A DNA stretch of 64,000 bases from assembly GCF_004519545.1 (NCBI RefSeq), contig NZ_SDKM01000002.1, positions 62,001 through 126,000 of the forward strand. Direction: 5' to 3'. Below are positions 8,511 to 17,415 of this stretch, piece by piece. The position numbers and the translations under genes are program-made. Origin of the DNA: Nocardioides guangzhouensis. Lineage in GTDB: Bacteria > Actinomycetota > Actinomycetes > Propionibacteriales > Nocardioidaceae. The stretch's first letter is position 1. Every line of letters begins with the position of its first letter. The notes under the pieces were generated by a model. It ran no database searches. It had not been told where the DNA came from and saw only the letters and a list, made by a program, of their open reading frames with translations.

Positions 8511-11500
8511 AGGGGCCCCACCCTCTCGCCGCCGGTCAGCAGCGGACCCCACACCCGCCAGGCGTAGCGGCCCAGCCGGTGCGGCTCGTCGTTGAAGTCC
8601 TCGTCGGCCCGCGGCACCGTGGTGAGCACGGACAGCGGCGCGTCATCGCCGTGCACCCGGACGTGGGCCGGGTCGTCCTGCTCGCCGGGCACCGCGGCGG
8701 CCCGGTCGCGGTCGGTCTCCCACTCCCGCCGTGCCTGCTGGAGCGGGTCCTTGGGGTCGCCCATCCGCGCCCGGAGGCTGCCCTCGGCGTACGCGAGGCC
8801 GGTGCGCAGGGGCAGCGGCAGCGGCTCGCGCAGGCCGCGGTCGTAGGTGTCGACGAGGTCGCGCAGCCAGGCGACCGCCCGGTGGTCGAGCGGACCGGCG
8901 AGGGCCTGGCTGGGCCCGGCGCGGCCCTTGCCCACCGCGGAGGCGGTCCAGCTCTGGTCGGGGTGGCCGGCGCTCAGCGCGAGCAGGTCGACCCACGACT
9001 GGAGCCGTTGCCGGGCCCGCAGGGAGGAGTAGGTCACCGACACGATCCGGCTGCCGACGATGCCGCTGACGGTGCCGGTGAGCCGACGCCCGTTGCCGAG
9101 GTCGACGTCGACGTCGAGGGTGCGTCGGGTGCCCTCGCGCAGGTGAGCGGTGCGCTCGACCAGCGCCTGCACCTCCTTGATGACGTCGGTGAGCGTGCGC
9201 TGCCCCAGCGCCGCGGGCGGCAGGAGTCCACGCAGCAGCTCGGCGGTCATGCTCGACGCCGGGTCGAGCCCGTCGAGCACGTCGCGCAGCAGCCGGTCGC
9301 CGACCGCCCACTTCTGCAGGGGGTCGAGCTCGACGGGGATCGCGTCGTGGGTCTCCTCGGCCGCCAGGGGTGCGGAGATGTCGAGGCGGGTGCGCAGGAA
9401 CTCCCGGACCGGGTGCGCGAGGAAGCGCTGCAGGTCGGCCAGCGCCACGTCGCCGAGCGGGCGCGGGGGCAGCGGCTCCTCGACCAGCGGCCGCGGCTCC
9501 ACGCGGGTGCCGAGCGCGGCCTGGGCCCCGGCCCGCGCGGCCGCGTCGAAGCTGAACGCCAGGCCGTCGCGGGTCAGCCCGGGCTCGAGGTTGCGGCGGT
9601 CGAAGGGCTGCAGCGGGTGCCGGGTCACCACGTGCCCGCCGACCGCGTCGACGAGCTCCCCGAGCGGCACCGCCGGCGGCCGCGGGGCACCGGTCTGCTC
9701 GTTGGCGCCGGTGTAGGTGACCACGAGCTTCTCGCCGGCAGCCAGCACCGCGTCGAGCAGGAGCTGCCGGTCCTCCGAGCGCACGTCGCGCTCGCCCGTG
9801 ACCGGGTCGCGGGCCAGCACGTCGTCGCCGTCGACGGTGCCGCTGCGGGGGAACTCGCCGTCGTCGAGGCCGAGCAGGCAGACCACCCGGTGCGGCACCG
9901 ACCGCATCGGCACCATCGTGCAGACCGTGAGCGTGCCGGTGCGGAAGTTGGCGCGGGTGGGGCGGCCACCGAGCTGCCGGTCGAGCAGCGCCCGCATGTC
10001 CGCGACCCGGAGCTCGGTGCGGCTGCCGCCGGCAGCGGCGTCGGCGATCCGGGCCAGCTCCCGGTCGAACTGGGCGAGCTGCCAGGCGTCGCGCACCGGC
10101 ACCGCGGTCAGTGAGCGCACCCCGTCGGCCAGGGCACGCACCCAGTCGGCGACCGTGCGGGCCGCGGTGAGCGCGTCGACCGCGGCGGCCAGCCGGTCGA
10201 CGTACTCGCCGAGGGCGCCGACCAGGTCGATGTCGCCGGACGAGACGTCGTCGACCGGCAGCGCGGCGCCCAGCCACCGGTGCTCGTCCTCGGCCATCGC
10301 GACGCCGACCAGCACCCGGTCGAGCCCCGCGCGCCAGGTGTTCTGGCCGAACCGCTCGAGGCGGTAGTCGGCCCGCCCGTCGGCGTCGAGGCCCCAGCGG
10401 ATGCCGGCCTGGTCGACCCACTGCGCGACCTGCGCCAGGTCGTCGTCGTCCAGCGCGAACCGCTCGCGCACCGGCTCGGTCGCGAGCAGGTCGAGCACCT
10501 CGGTGGCGGTGGCCCGGCTGCCGACCAGCGAGACGAGGCGTACGGCGACGGCGAGCAGCGGGTTCGTGCTCGACAGGGCCCGGTCGGCCAGCCGGACCCG
10601 CAGCCGGTGCGCCGGGTGTCCCTGGGCCTCGGGGACCACGTCGGCGAGGCCGAAGCCGGCCTGGATCAGCGGCGCGTAGGTCTCGATGTCGGGGCACATC
10701 ACCACGATGTCGCGCGGCTCCAGCGTGGGGTCGTCGGCGAGCAGCCCGACCAGCACCTCGCGGAGCACGTCGACCTGGCGGGCGGCACCGTGGCAGGCGT
10801 GCACCTGCACGGAGTCGTCTCCGGGCACCGGTCGGACCGACCCGGGCTCGACGTTGGCCCGCAGGTCCGCCTGCAGCCGGCCGAGCGCCGTGCCCTCGTC
10901 GCGGGCGGCCTCCCCCGCCGGTGACTCCGCGACCACCCCGACGCCGGCCAGGGAGCGCTGGAGCTCGCGGGCGTCGCGGCCGAGCGAGGCCAGCAGCGGG
11001 TGGCGCACCCGGAGGACCGAGTCGTCGGCGGTGCGGCGGACCGGACCGTCGGCCGCGACCGCGGCCAGCTCGTCCCACAGGTGGGGCGAGGCCTGGGGCA
11101 GCCACAGGTGCACGTCGCGCAGGTGGCCGAGCGCGGCCAGCAGCTCGACCTCGGTGCGCGGCAGTCGGGTGTGGCCGAACAGCGACAGCCGCGGCGGCAG
11201 CGCCAGGTCGTCGCCGCCGGCACGGAGCCGGGCCACCGTCCCTGCATGGCGTACGTCGGGCGGGGGCGCGTCCACCCGGTCGACCAGCCGGCGCCACAGC
11301 TCGGCCTGCCAGCCCAGGTCGCCGTCGAGCTCGCCGCCGACGCCGTCGCTGTCCCGCCCCTCGCGCCAGTCGGTGACCAGCTGCGGCCGCTGCGCGGCGT
11401 ACGACGCGAACAGCCCGGCCAGCCGACGGGCCACCGACCAGCGCCGGTTGCGCCGCAGCAGGCCCTCGTCACCCGCGACCCCGTGGCCGAGGTGCGCGGC

Positions 11501-11842
11501 CAGGGTCGCGCACCACTCCTCGCCGAGACTCTCGTCGACCACGTCGAGCAGCGGCCACACGAAGCGGTCGGGGTCCCACGGGTCGTCGCGGTCACGGCCG
11601 AGCAGCATCCCGACCAGCGAGTGCGGAGTCAGGAACCGGACGCCCGCGCAGACCCCGTCACCGCCGCGCTTGCCGGACCCGAGCCGGTGGGACAGGCGCT
11701 GGGTCAGCCACCGCTCGACGCCGCGCGCCGGCACCACCACGACCTCCTCGGCGAACGGGTCCGCCAGGGGTGTCGCGAGCAGCTCCGCCAGCCCGTCGGC
11801 GAGCACGTCGGTGCGCTCGGCGCGGTGGAGGTGCAGGGTCAC
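8507..11842 (-). CDS. recC: Exodeoxyribonuclease V subunit gamma (RecC)
   Basis: About 1111 residues. RecC hallmarks are the N-terminal LHLHRAERTDVLADGLAELL, then PARGVERWLTQRLSHRLG, VQVHACHGAARQVDVLREVL with DIVVMCPDIETYAPLI, and a C-terminal RecB-like inactive nuclease region. RecC recognises Chi and holds the complex together. The GTG at 11842 gives the typical RecC N-terminus. CATGCT sits 6 nt upstream on the coding strand, which fits a leaderless start, while a GTG at 11869 is a weaker choice. It is the first gene of the recCBD operon. Confidence 0.93.
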   Translation of the reverse strand: MTLHLHRAERTDVLADGLAELLATPLADPFAEEVVVVPARGVERWLTQRLSHRLGSGKRGGDGVCAGVRFLTPHSLVGMLLGRDRDDPWDPDRFVWPLLDVVDESLGEEWCATLAAHLGHGVAGDEGLLRRNRRWSVARRLAGLFASYAAQRPQLVTDWREGRDSDGVGGELDGDLGWQAELWRRLVDRVDAPPPDVRHAGTVARLRAGGDDLALPPRLSLFGHTRLPRTEVELLAALGHLRDVHLWLPQASPHLWDELAAVAADGPVRRTADDSVLRVRHPLLASLGRDARELQRSLAGVGVVAESPAGEAARDEGTALGRLQADLRANVEPGSVRPVPGDDSVQVHACHGAARQVDVLREVLVGLLADDPTLEPRDIVVMCPDIETYAPLIQAGFGLADVVPEAQGHPAHRLRVRLADRALSSTNPLLAVAVRLVSLVGSRATATEVLDLLATEPVRERFALDDDDLAQVAQWVDQAGIRWGLDADGRADYRLERFGQNTWRAGLDRVLVGVAMAEDEHRWLGAALPVDDVSSGDIDLVGALGEYVDRLAAAVDALTAARTVADWVRALADGVRSLTAVPVRDAWQLAQFDRELARIADAAAGGSRTELRVADMRALLDRQLGGRPTRANFRTGTLTVCTMVPMRSVPHRVVCLLGLDDGEFPRSGTVDGDDVLARDPVTGERDVRSEDRQLLLDAVLAAGEKLVVTYTGANEQTGAPRPPAVPLGELVDAVGGHVVTRHPLQPFDRRNLEPGLTRDGLAFSFDAAARAGAQAALGTRVEPRPLVEEPLPPRPLGDVALADLQRFLAHPVREFLRTRLDISAPLAAEETHDAIPVELDPLQKWAVGDRLLRDVLDGLDPASSMTAELLRGLLPPAALGQRTLTDVIKEVQALVERTAHLREGTRRTLDVDVDLGNGRRLTGTVSGIVGSRIVSVTYSSLRARQRLQSWVDLLALSAGHPDQSWTASAVGKGRAGPSQALAGPLDHRAVAWLRDLVDTYDRGLREPLPLPLRTGLAYAEGSLRARMGDPKDPLQQARREWETDRDRAAAVPGEQDDPAHVRVHGDDAPLSVLTTVPRADEDFNDEPHRLGRYAWRVWGPLLTGGERVGPL

Positions 11843-11886
11843 CCGCGCAGCATGCCACGGGTGACCCACACACTCCGGTCAGTCGT

Positions 11887-13101
11887 TCACAGCCCCCGCA
11901 CCCGCATCACCACACCAGCGTGGTCGGACGGCCACAGCCCGGTGGCGGGGTCACGCGGGTCGCCGTCCCGGCCGGTCACCTGGCCGCGGTCGGTGCTCAA
12001 CGGGCCGCCGCCCGCCGTACGTCCGAACACCATGTCGATCCGGTGCGTCCACGACCCGGGCAGCGGCTCGTTGACCAGCTCGTTCAGGCCCGAGGTGTCG
12101 CCGGCGTCGAAGCCGGGCAGGTCCGCCGGCCGGCCGGACGCCTTCCAGAGGTCGGTGTAGCCGCCGGCGCCCGTGATCAGCCGGTACGGCGCGTTGTGCG
12201 GAAGCGTGTCACCGATGTTCACCTTGATGCTGTTGTTGGCCGGGTCGGAGTTGCAGTCGCACACGAAGACGGTGCTGCGGTTCGGCGAGGTGGCCTCGGC
12301 CAGCAGCTGCCGGGCCTGGGCGTACGCGAGGTCCGAGCTGAAGGCCTCGAGGTGCGTGTTCACGAACCGGAAGCGCTGCGCCCCGGCCCGGACGTCGACC
12401 CACTGGTAGCCGCGGTCGAAGTCGATGGTCGGCGTCCCCTCCGGGAGCCCGGGCAGGTCGAACGACAGGTTCGCGTCGTAGATCTTGTCCCCCTTGCCGG
12501 TGACCGACAGGCCGTCCTCGACGTGCATCAGGATCACGTCGCGCATGGTCAGCCGCACGTCGCGCGGGTTCGCTCCGGTGGCTGAGAAGCTGAGGGACTC
12601 GACGTCGGCCCGGTTCCCGACGCTGACCGCGACGTACTGCTCACCGCGCTCGGCCAGGTCGCCGAGCAGGATGGCGAGGAAGTCGTAGTCGACGTGGGTC
12701 GCGTTGGGCACACCGACCTGGGTGGGCTGGGGCGGGCCGGACCGCCAGAGCGCGACCTCCTGGAGGCCGATCAGGTCCGGCTCCGTGGTGGAGATCTCGT
12801 CCGCGAGCAGGTTCGACCTGACGTTGAAGTTCGTCTGGTCGACGATCGTGCGCGTCACGTGGGTGGCCACCGCGAGGGCGCCCACGATCTTTTCGGGGGT
12901 GGCGTCGGGCTGTGCCGCCGCCCGCAGCGCCGCCTCGACCGGACGGTTGATGTCCCCACCGAGGTACAGGTTGCGCGTCATCACCGTGACCGGCTTCGCC
13001 GGTGGGTTCGGCGTCGCGTCCGCCGTGCCCGTCACCGCCAGCGGCGCCAGCAGCAACCCGATGGCGCACCCGAGCGCCAGTCCCTGTCTCTTCATCCTCA
13101 T
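11887..13101 (-). CDS. Secreted endonuclease/exonuclease/phosphatase-family protein
   Basis: 404 residues. An N-terminal signal peptide (MRMKRQGLALGCAIGLLLAPLA, cleavage near ADA) is followed by an EEP (DNase I-like) fold. Visible motifs are MTRNLYLG, IGLQEVALW (catalytic Glu), FVNTHLEAF, VFVCDCNSDPANN (Asp/Asn pair) and a terminal LWPSDHAGVVM (Asp-His). These are the metal-dependent phosphoesterase residues, so an exported nuclease or phospholipase/phosphatase is likely; the substrate is unresolved. GGGAGGGACG precedes ATG 13101, with a second in-frame ATG two codons on. It is divergent from the lipoprotein gene. Confidence 0.82.
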   Translation of the reverse strand: MRMKRQGLALGCAIGLLLAPLAVTGTADATPNPPAKPVTVMTRNLYLGGDINRPVEAALRAAAQPDATPEKIVGALAVATHVTRTIVDQTNFNVRSNLLADEISTTEPDLIGLQEVALWRSGPPQPTQVGVPNATHVDYDFLAILLGDLAERGEQYVAVSVGNRADVESLSFSATGANPRDVRLTMRDVILMHVEDGLSVTGKGDKIYDANLSFDLPGLPEGTPTIDFDRGYQWVDVRAGAQRFRFVNTHLEAFSSDLAYAQARQLLAEATSPNRSTVFVCDCNSDPANNSIKVNIGDTLPHNAPYRLITGAGGYTDLWKASGRPADLPGFDAGDTSGLNELVNEPLPGSWTHRIDMVFGRTAGGGPLSTDRGQVTGRDGDPRDPATGLWPSDHAGVVMRVRGL

Positions 13102-13198
13102 CGTCCCTCCCAAGGCCGTGTGGTTCCTGCATCCTCGGCGGGCGCACCCCAGATGTCCATGGCCCGGCCGGAGCGGGCACCACTGGGGTCGGGCGCGG

Positions 13199-13220
13199 AG
13201 GGGCGTCCCGCCCCTAGACT
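13199..13220 (+). promoter_or_regulatory. -10 box with overlapping inverted repeat, lipoprotein promoter
   Basis: TAGACT at 13215-13220 is followed by 6 nt and GTG 13227, the leaderless arrangement. The perfect repeat AGGGGCG-TCC-CGCCCCT at 13199-13215 ends inside the -10 box, so a bound regulator could block the promoter. No regulator is identified. Confidence 0.45.
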
Positions 13221-13226
13221 GGCGCG

Positions 13227-13985
13227 GTGCACGCTCGGGCCCTCGCGGTGGCTGCCCCCCTGCTGCTGACGCTCGCCGCCTGCTCCGGAGCCGGCGTGAT
13301 GGGTCCGCCCGGCGCCCCGGGACCCGGTTCCAGCCAGGAGTTCGGCCCGCACCGCGTGCAGCAGGCGCTCCTCGACCGCGACGACGTCGGCGGTCCGTTC
13401 GACGAGGTCGACAACGACTCGAACGACGGCGGCGTCGACACCTACGACGCGACGCTGGGCTGCGTGACCTCCCTGGACGTCCTGGACAACAAGGCCAACG
13501 ACCCGGCCGACGCCGCCCGGTCCTTCGCGGTCGAGAGCACGTCGGCAGCACGGGTGGGGACCGCCGTCATCTCCTACCGGTCGGCCGACGTGGCGGACCG
13601 GGCGATGGACGACCTGGCCAGCGGGCTGGAGCGGTGCACGCCGATCGACATCGACGACGAGGACGGGCACTGGCAGCTCGAGCCGACCACCGACGAGGAC
13701 GGCTGGGCGGACGCCGACCGGCAGATCAACATCGGCCTCGCCGGCACGCTGACCAACGCGAACATCCGTTCCCGGGTCGGGCTGCAGGCCAGCGCGGTGC
13801 AGGTCGCCCAGAACGTCGTGTACGTCGTGCTGATGGACGCCACCGACGACTTCGGCGACTACCCGCGTGAGCTGACCGAGGCGGCCGTCGCCCGGCTGCG
13901 CGCAGTGGCCGCGGACGAGGAGCCGCCGGAGCCGCGGCAGGTCATGGAGGACTACGAGCCGGGGGACTTCGGCGTCCCCGCCTGA
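13227..13985 (+). CDS. Putative lipoprotein (sensor-domain-like)
   Basis: 252 residues. The N-terminus is a lipoprotein signal with a hydrophobic stretch and the lipobox LAAC (Cys near residue 19), predicting a lipid anchor on the outer face of the membrane. The mature part is acidic with two paired cysteines (LGCVTSL and LERCTPI). It ends in a beta-rich region resembling the extracellular PknH-like sensor fold seen in actinobacterial lipoproteins; that resemblance is only by eye. The start is the leaderless GTG 13227. No enzymatic motif is seen. Confidence 0.7.
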   Translation: MHARALAVAAPLLLTLAACSGAGVMGPPGAPGPGSSQEFGPHRVQQALLDRDDVGGPFDEVDNDSNDGGVDTYDATLGCVTSLDVLDNKANDPADAARSFAVESTSAARVGTAVISYRSADVADRAMDDLASGLERCTPIDIDDEDGHWQLEPTTDEDGWADADRQINIGLAGTLTNANIRSRVGLQASAVQVAQNVVYVVLMDATDDFGDYPRELTEAAVARLRAVAADEEPPEPRQVMEDYEPGDFGVPA

Positions 13986-14012
13986 CCGGCGCGACTCGGG
14001 CCGGGCGTGCGA

Positions 14013-14045
14013 ACCGGCCGGCGGGGCTGGTTCCCGCCGGCCGGT
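14013..14045. terminator. Bidirectional hairpin between convergent genes
   Basis: ACCGGCCGGCGGG and CCCGCCGGCCGGT form a perfect 13-bp stem around a 7-nt loop. It lies 28 bp after the lipoprotein stop codon and 13 bp before the protease stop codon. There is no U tract, as is usual for high-GC actinobacteria. Confidence 0.75.
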
Positions 14046-14057
14046 CCTCGGGTTGCG

Positions 14058-15515
14058 TCAGCGGATGGCGGTCGCCGCGGCCACCACGTCCACCAGGCCG
14101 TAGCCCTTGTCGTGGCTGGTCGTCCCCAGCGTCCCGGGCTCGTACGCCGCGCCGTCGGAGTACTTGTAGGCCGTGGCCTTCAGCGCCTCCTCGACCTGCG
14201 CCGGCGTCGCTGCCGGGTTGGCCTGGAAGAGCTGGGCGACGATGCCCGCGATGTGCGGCGCCGCCATCGACGTGCCGCTGATGGTGTTGAAGGTCCCCAC
14301 GTCGAAGGCGCTCGGCCCGTTGCGCGGGTCGAGGCCGGTCGAGCAGATCGGGAGGTAGACCCGGCACGAGGAGGTGATGTTCTCGCCTGGCGCCGAGATG
14401 TCGGGGTACGTCGACTGGTCGCCCGCCTTGCCGCGGGAGGAGTAGTCGGACACGGTGCCGTCCCGGGTGCCGGTGTCCTGGTCGTTGTAGGACGCGACCG
14501 ACAGGATGCCGCCGGTCGGGTCCGTCCCGGGCGGGTTGGACAGGCTCTCGGATCCGTCGCCACCGTCGTTGCCGTTGGCCCAGACCGTGACGACGCCCTC
14601 GTCGACCAGCGCCCGTTGCAGCTTCACGGTCGCCGACTCGGGGTCGAAGGCACCGCCGCCGGAGGGGCCGTAGGAGTTGTTGGTGACCCTGATCGGCGGG
14701 CAGGTGCTGGCCGGGACGCCGGCGCCGCACGGGGCGGAGTGGTTCTCGAGCACCCAGTTGAGGGCGGCGTCGGCGCCGATGATCACGAGGCCGGCGCCGG
14801 TCGAGAGCGAGACCAGCTTGGCGCCCGGCGCCGCGCCCTGGAGCTTCGCGCCGTCCGCGAGCGTGGTGGGCCGGCCGGCGACGATGCCGTTGACGTGGGT
14901 GCCGTGGCCGCCGACCGAGAGCGTGTCGGTGTCGACGGACGCCGGGACCTGCTGCACCGAGCAGGCCAGCTCGAGCGGGTCGCACACGGTCTTGAGGTTG
15001 GCGACCACGGCACTGCCTCCACCGGCCTCCTGGAGGTAGGGGTGGGTCGGGTCGACGCCGGAGTCGATCACCGCGACCGAGACGCCGTGGCCGGTGAGCG
15101 GCGTCCCGTCGGCGCCGGTGAGGGTCTGCGTGGCCTCCAGGCCACGGGTTGCCGTGTTGGAGGTCTCCTGGAAGAACTCGATCGGCTGCTGGCCGGCCTC
15201 GACGTACGTCACGCCGGGCCGGGCGCGCACCGCCTCGACCTGCTTCTTCGTGCCGACCGCGCCGACCACGCCGATCTTGCGGAACGTGATCGACCGGGTC
15301 ATGCCGGTGGCCGCGACGGCGTCGGTCGCGTCGGCCAGGGTCTCGCCGTGCACGAGCACGAGCGTGGTGCCGGAGAGGTCCGTCAGCTGCCGCGCGAGGT
15401 ACGGCGAGACGTCGGCGACCTCGGGGGTCGTGTCGGCGGCGGTGGGTGCCGAGAGGCCGGCGACCGCGATCACCGCGGCCGCGGTGACGGCGAGAGAGGA
15501 GGGGAGGCGCTTCAT
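14058..15515 (-). CDS. Secreted S8-family serine protease (subtilisin-like)
   Basis: 485 residues. A signal peptide (MKRLPSSLAVTAAAVIAV ...) precedes an I9-like propeptide to about residue 115 and then the subtilase domain. The triad is visible: Asp151 in VAVIDSGVD, His204 in GGHGTHVNGI and Ser416 in SGTSMAAPHIAG. The oxyanion Asn is probably in the ANGND segment near 315. The protein is probably secreted and autoprocessed. There is no long C-terminal domain. ATG 15515 is chosen because it begins the signal peptide. It is convergent with the lipoprotein gene, sharing the hairpin at 14013-14045. Confidence 0.9.
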   Translation of the reverse strand: MKRLPSSLAVTAAAVIAVAGLSAPTAADTTPEVADVSPYLARQLTDLSGTTLVLVHGETLADATDAVAATGMTRSITFRKIGVVGAVGTKKQVEAVRARPGVTYVEAGQQPIEFFQETSNTATRGLEATQTLTGADGTPLTGHGVSVAVIDSGVDPTHPYLQEAGGGSAVVANLKTVCDPLELACSVQQVPASVDTDTLSVGGHGTHVNGIVAGRPTTLADGAKLQGAAPGAKLVSLSTGAGLVIIGADAALNWVLENHSAPCGAGVPASTCPPIRVTNNSYGPSGGGAFDPESATVKLQRALVDEGVVTVWANGNDGGDGSESLSNPPGTDPTGGILSVASYNDQDTGTRDGTVSDYSSRGKAGDQSTYPDISAPGENITSSCRVYLPICSTGLDPRNGPSAFDVGTFNTISGTSMAAPHIAGIVAQLFQANPAATPAQVEEALKATAYKYSDGAAYEPGTLGTTSHDKGYGLVDVVAAATAIR

Positions 15516-15609
15516 GCCTGCCCAACGAGCCGACGTGCGGCAGGTCACGTCGCCGCCGGCCCGGCGGACCCCACTTCCGTGCGCCCCGGCGGCCCGCAAG
15601 GATGGGGGC

Positions 15610-16653
15610 ATGAGCTACCAGCCCGCGGAGAACCGTTACGACGACATGCACTACCGCCGGGTCGGACGCAGCGGCCTGACGCTGCCCGCCGTCAGCCTCG
15701 GCCTGTGGCACAACTTCGGCGACGACGTGCCGTTCGAGCGGCAGCGGTCGATCCTGCGGGAGGCGTTCGACCTCGGCGTCACGCACTTCGACCTGGCCAA
15801 CAACTACGGCCCGCCGTACGGCTCGGCGGAGACCAACTTCGGCCACCACCTCGCCGGCGACTTCAGGCACCTGCGCGACGAGCTGGTGATCTCGAGCAAG
15901 GCCGGCTGGGACATGTGGCCGGGCCCGTACGGCGACGTCGGCGGCTCGCGGAAGTACCTCGTCGCCAGCCTCGACCAGTCCCTGCAGCGCCTGGGCCTCG
16001 ACTACGTCGACATCTTCTACCACCACCGGCCCGACTCCTCGACGCCGCTGGAGGAGACGATGGGCGCCCTCGACCACATCGTGCGGTCGGGCAAGGCGCT
16101 GTACGCCGGGATCTCGTCGTACTCCCCGGAGCTGACCCGCGAGGCCGCCCGGATCCTCGCCGACCTCGGCACCCCGCTGCTCATCCACCAACCGTCGTAC
16201 TCCCTGCTCAACCGGTGGATCGAGTCCGAGGACCTGCTCGACACCCTCGAGGAGGTCGGCGCCGGCTGCATCGCGTTCTCCCCGCTGGCGCAGGGGATGC
16301 TCACCGACAAGTACCTCCGGGGCGTCCCCGAGGGCTCGCGCGCCACCCAGGACAAGTCCCTGTCCACCGACCTCCTCACCGACGAGGCGCTGACCCACAT
16401 CCGCGCGCTCGACGACATCGCCCGCGACCGCGGCCAGACGCTCGCCCAGATGGCCCTGGCCTGGGCGCTGCGCAACGACGGCGTCACCTCGGTGCTGGTC
16501 GGCGCCAGCAGCCCGGAGCAGATCCGCGGCAACGTCGGCGCCCTGGCCAACCTCGACTTCACCGACGACGAGCTGAAGACCATCGACGAGCACGCCCGCG
16601 ACACGGCCATCGACCTGTGGCGCGGGGCCCGCGAGGAGGGCGACACCGCCTGA
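15610..16653 (+). CDS. Aldo/keto reductase (YghZ/Gpr-like)
   Basis: 347 residues with the aldo-keto reductase (beta/alpha)8 signature: DLGVTHFDLANNYGPPYGSAE (Asp and Tyr of the tetrad), LVISSKAGWDMWPGPYG (Lys) and DIFYHHRPD (His). The GPYG-GGSRKYL segment is typical of the L-glyceraldehyde-3-phosphate reductase subgroup, which uses NADPH to reduce small aldehydes such as methylglyoxal. GVTSVLVGASSPEQIRGN forms the NADPH-binding end. ATG 15610 is preceded by AAGGAT and 6 nt, so it may be leaderless. The gene is divergent from the protease. Confidence 0.9.
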   Translation: MSYQPAENRYDDMHYRRVGRSGLTLPAVSLGLWHNFGDDVPFERQRSILREAFDLGVTHFDLANNYGPPYGSAETNFGHHLAGDFRHLRDELVISSKAGWDMWPGPYGDVGGSRKYLVASLDQSLQRLGLDYVDIFYHHRPDSSTPLEETMGALDHIVRSGKALYAGISSYSPELTREAARILADLGTPLLIHQPSYSLLNRWIESEDLLDTLEEVGAGCIAFSPLAQGMLTDKYLRGVPEGSRATQDKSLSTDLLTDEALTHIRALDDIARDRGQTLAQMALAWALRNDGVTSVLVGASSPEQIRGNVGALANLDFTDDELKTIDEHARDTAIDLWRGAREEGDTA

Positions 16654-16684
16654 CTGATCGCCCGATCCGTGCCAGCATCGAGGG

Positions 16685-16948
16685 GTGCTGGAGCTGCGAC
16701 CCAACTGCGAGTGCTGCGACCGCGACCTGCCGCCGCACTCGCCCGACGCCCTGATCTGCACCTACGAGTGCACCTGGTGCCGCGACTGCGTCGAGCACGT
16801 GCTCGGCTGGCGGTGCCCGAACTGCGGCGGGAACCTCGAGCCGCGCCCGATCCGGCCGGCCGGCCGGCTGACCGAGGACCCGCCGTCGGCGACGCGGGTG
16901 CTGTCGGAGCACCCCGAGTGCGTGGCACGGCGCGCGAGGCAGCACTGA
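16685..16948 (+). CDS. DUF1272-family cysteine-rich small protein
   Basis: 87 residues. Eight cysteines in a fixed pattern (CECC, CTYECTWCRDC, CPNCGG) match the DUF1272 family of small zinc-ribbon-like proteins of unknown function. The C-terminal 35 residues are not conserved in appearance. GTG 16685 gives the expected N-terminus MLELRPNCECC. CAGCAT sits 6 nt upstream of it, a possible leaderless promoter. Confidence 0.85.
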   Translation: MLELRPNCECCDRDLPPHSPDALICTYECTWCRDCVEHVLGWRCPNCGGNLEPRPIRPAGRLTEDPPSATRVLSEHPECVARRARQH

Positions 16949-16960
16949 GCGCGGCATGAC

Positions 16961-16992
16961 CCGAACGGGCCATGCCGAAATGGCCCGTTCGG
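16961..16992. terminator. Strong hairpin, 13-bp perfect stem
   Basis: CCGAACGGGCCAT at 16961-16973 pairs perfectly with ATGGCCCGTTCGG at 16980-16992 around the 6-nt loop GCCGAA. It begins 12 bp after the DUF1272 stop codon, a good position for a terminator without a U tract. It could also act as an operator for the downstream small gene. Confidence 0.7.
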
Positions 16993-17049
16993 ACCCCTAA
17001 CCGCGCCGTGGTCCACTCGTTGACCGGTCACCACGATGAGAGGGTCGCC

Positions 17050-17244
17050 ATGGCGGATCAGTACGACGTCGATCTTCAGGACCCGGTCCTGCTCGACGAG
17101 ATCCGGCTGCTGACCGACGTCGTGGTGGCTGCGACGGCCTCCCCCGTCCCCCTGACTCCGGAGGCCGTCGACGACCTGCTGACGCAGGATCCCTTGGGCA
17201 CCGGGGCCGCGGACGACGCGCATCGCGTCCGCGGCCCCGGCTGA
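17050..17244 (+). CDS. Small hypothetical protein
   Basis: 64 residues, acidic and helical (MADQYDVDLQDPVLLDEIRL, then LTPEAVDDLLTQDPLG). There is no signal peptide or membrane segment. GAGAGGG lies 5-10 nt before ATG 17050. The frame is open further upstream to 16972, but that part overlaps the hairpin and has no ribosome-binding site. The helix-loop-helix look resembles ANTAR- or response-regulator-associated small proteins of actinobacteria only loosely. I do not recognise a family. Confidence 0.55.
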   Translation: MADQYDVDLQDPVLLDEIRLLTDVVVAATASPVPLTPEAVDDLLTQDPLGTGAADDAHRVRGPG

Positions 17245-17360
17245 CCAGCCCCGGCCCGCGGTGGTGGCCGCCCCTCCCCACCCCCCTGGATGACCCGGAC
17301 GGCCACCACCGCTCCCGCCACCACGCGGACGGTCCCGCGAGCACCTGCCGGGATCGCTGT

Positions 17361-17366
17361 TAGCCT
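17361..17366 (+). promoter_or_regulatory. Candidate -10 box for the M20 amidohydrolase gene
   Basis: TAGCCT fits the actinobacterial TANNNT -10 pattern. A start about 7 nt on would give a ~43-nt leader before the strong GGAGGCGGAAG ribosome-binding site and ATG 17416. No clear -35 box is seen. Confidence 0.35.
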
Positions 17367-17415
17367 CCTGGACGGACAGCCTGCCTGATCTCGGACGCGG
17401 AAACGGAGGCGGAAG

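Noticed and set aside
5259..8567. Open frame of 1102 codons on the plus strand opposite recB
   Set aside because: It is the antisense shadow of recB in high-GC DNA: low-complexity Arg/Gly/Val composition, no motifs and no ribosome-binding site, while recB shows complete helicase and nuclease motifs.
13942..16761. Long frames on both strands across the protease and aldo-keto reductase
   Set aside because: The subtilisin triad and the AKR tetrad fall in the annotated frames; the long alternatives contain neither and span the convergent terminator.
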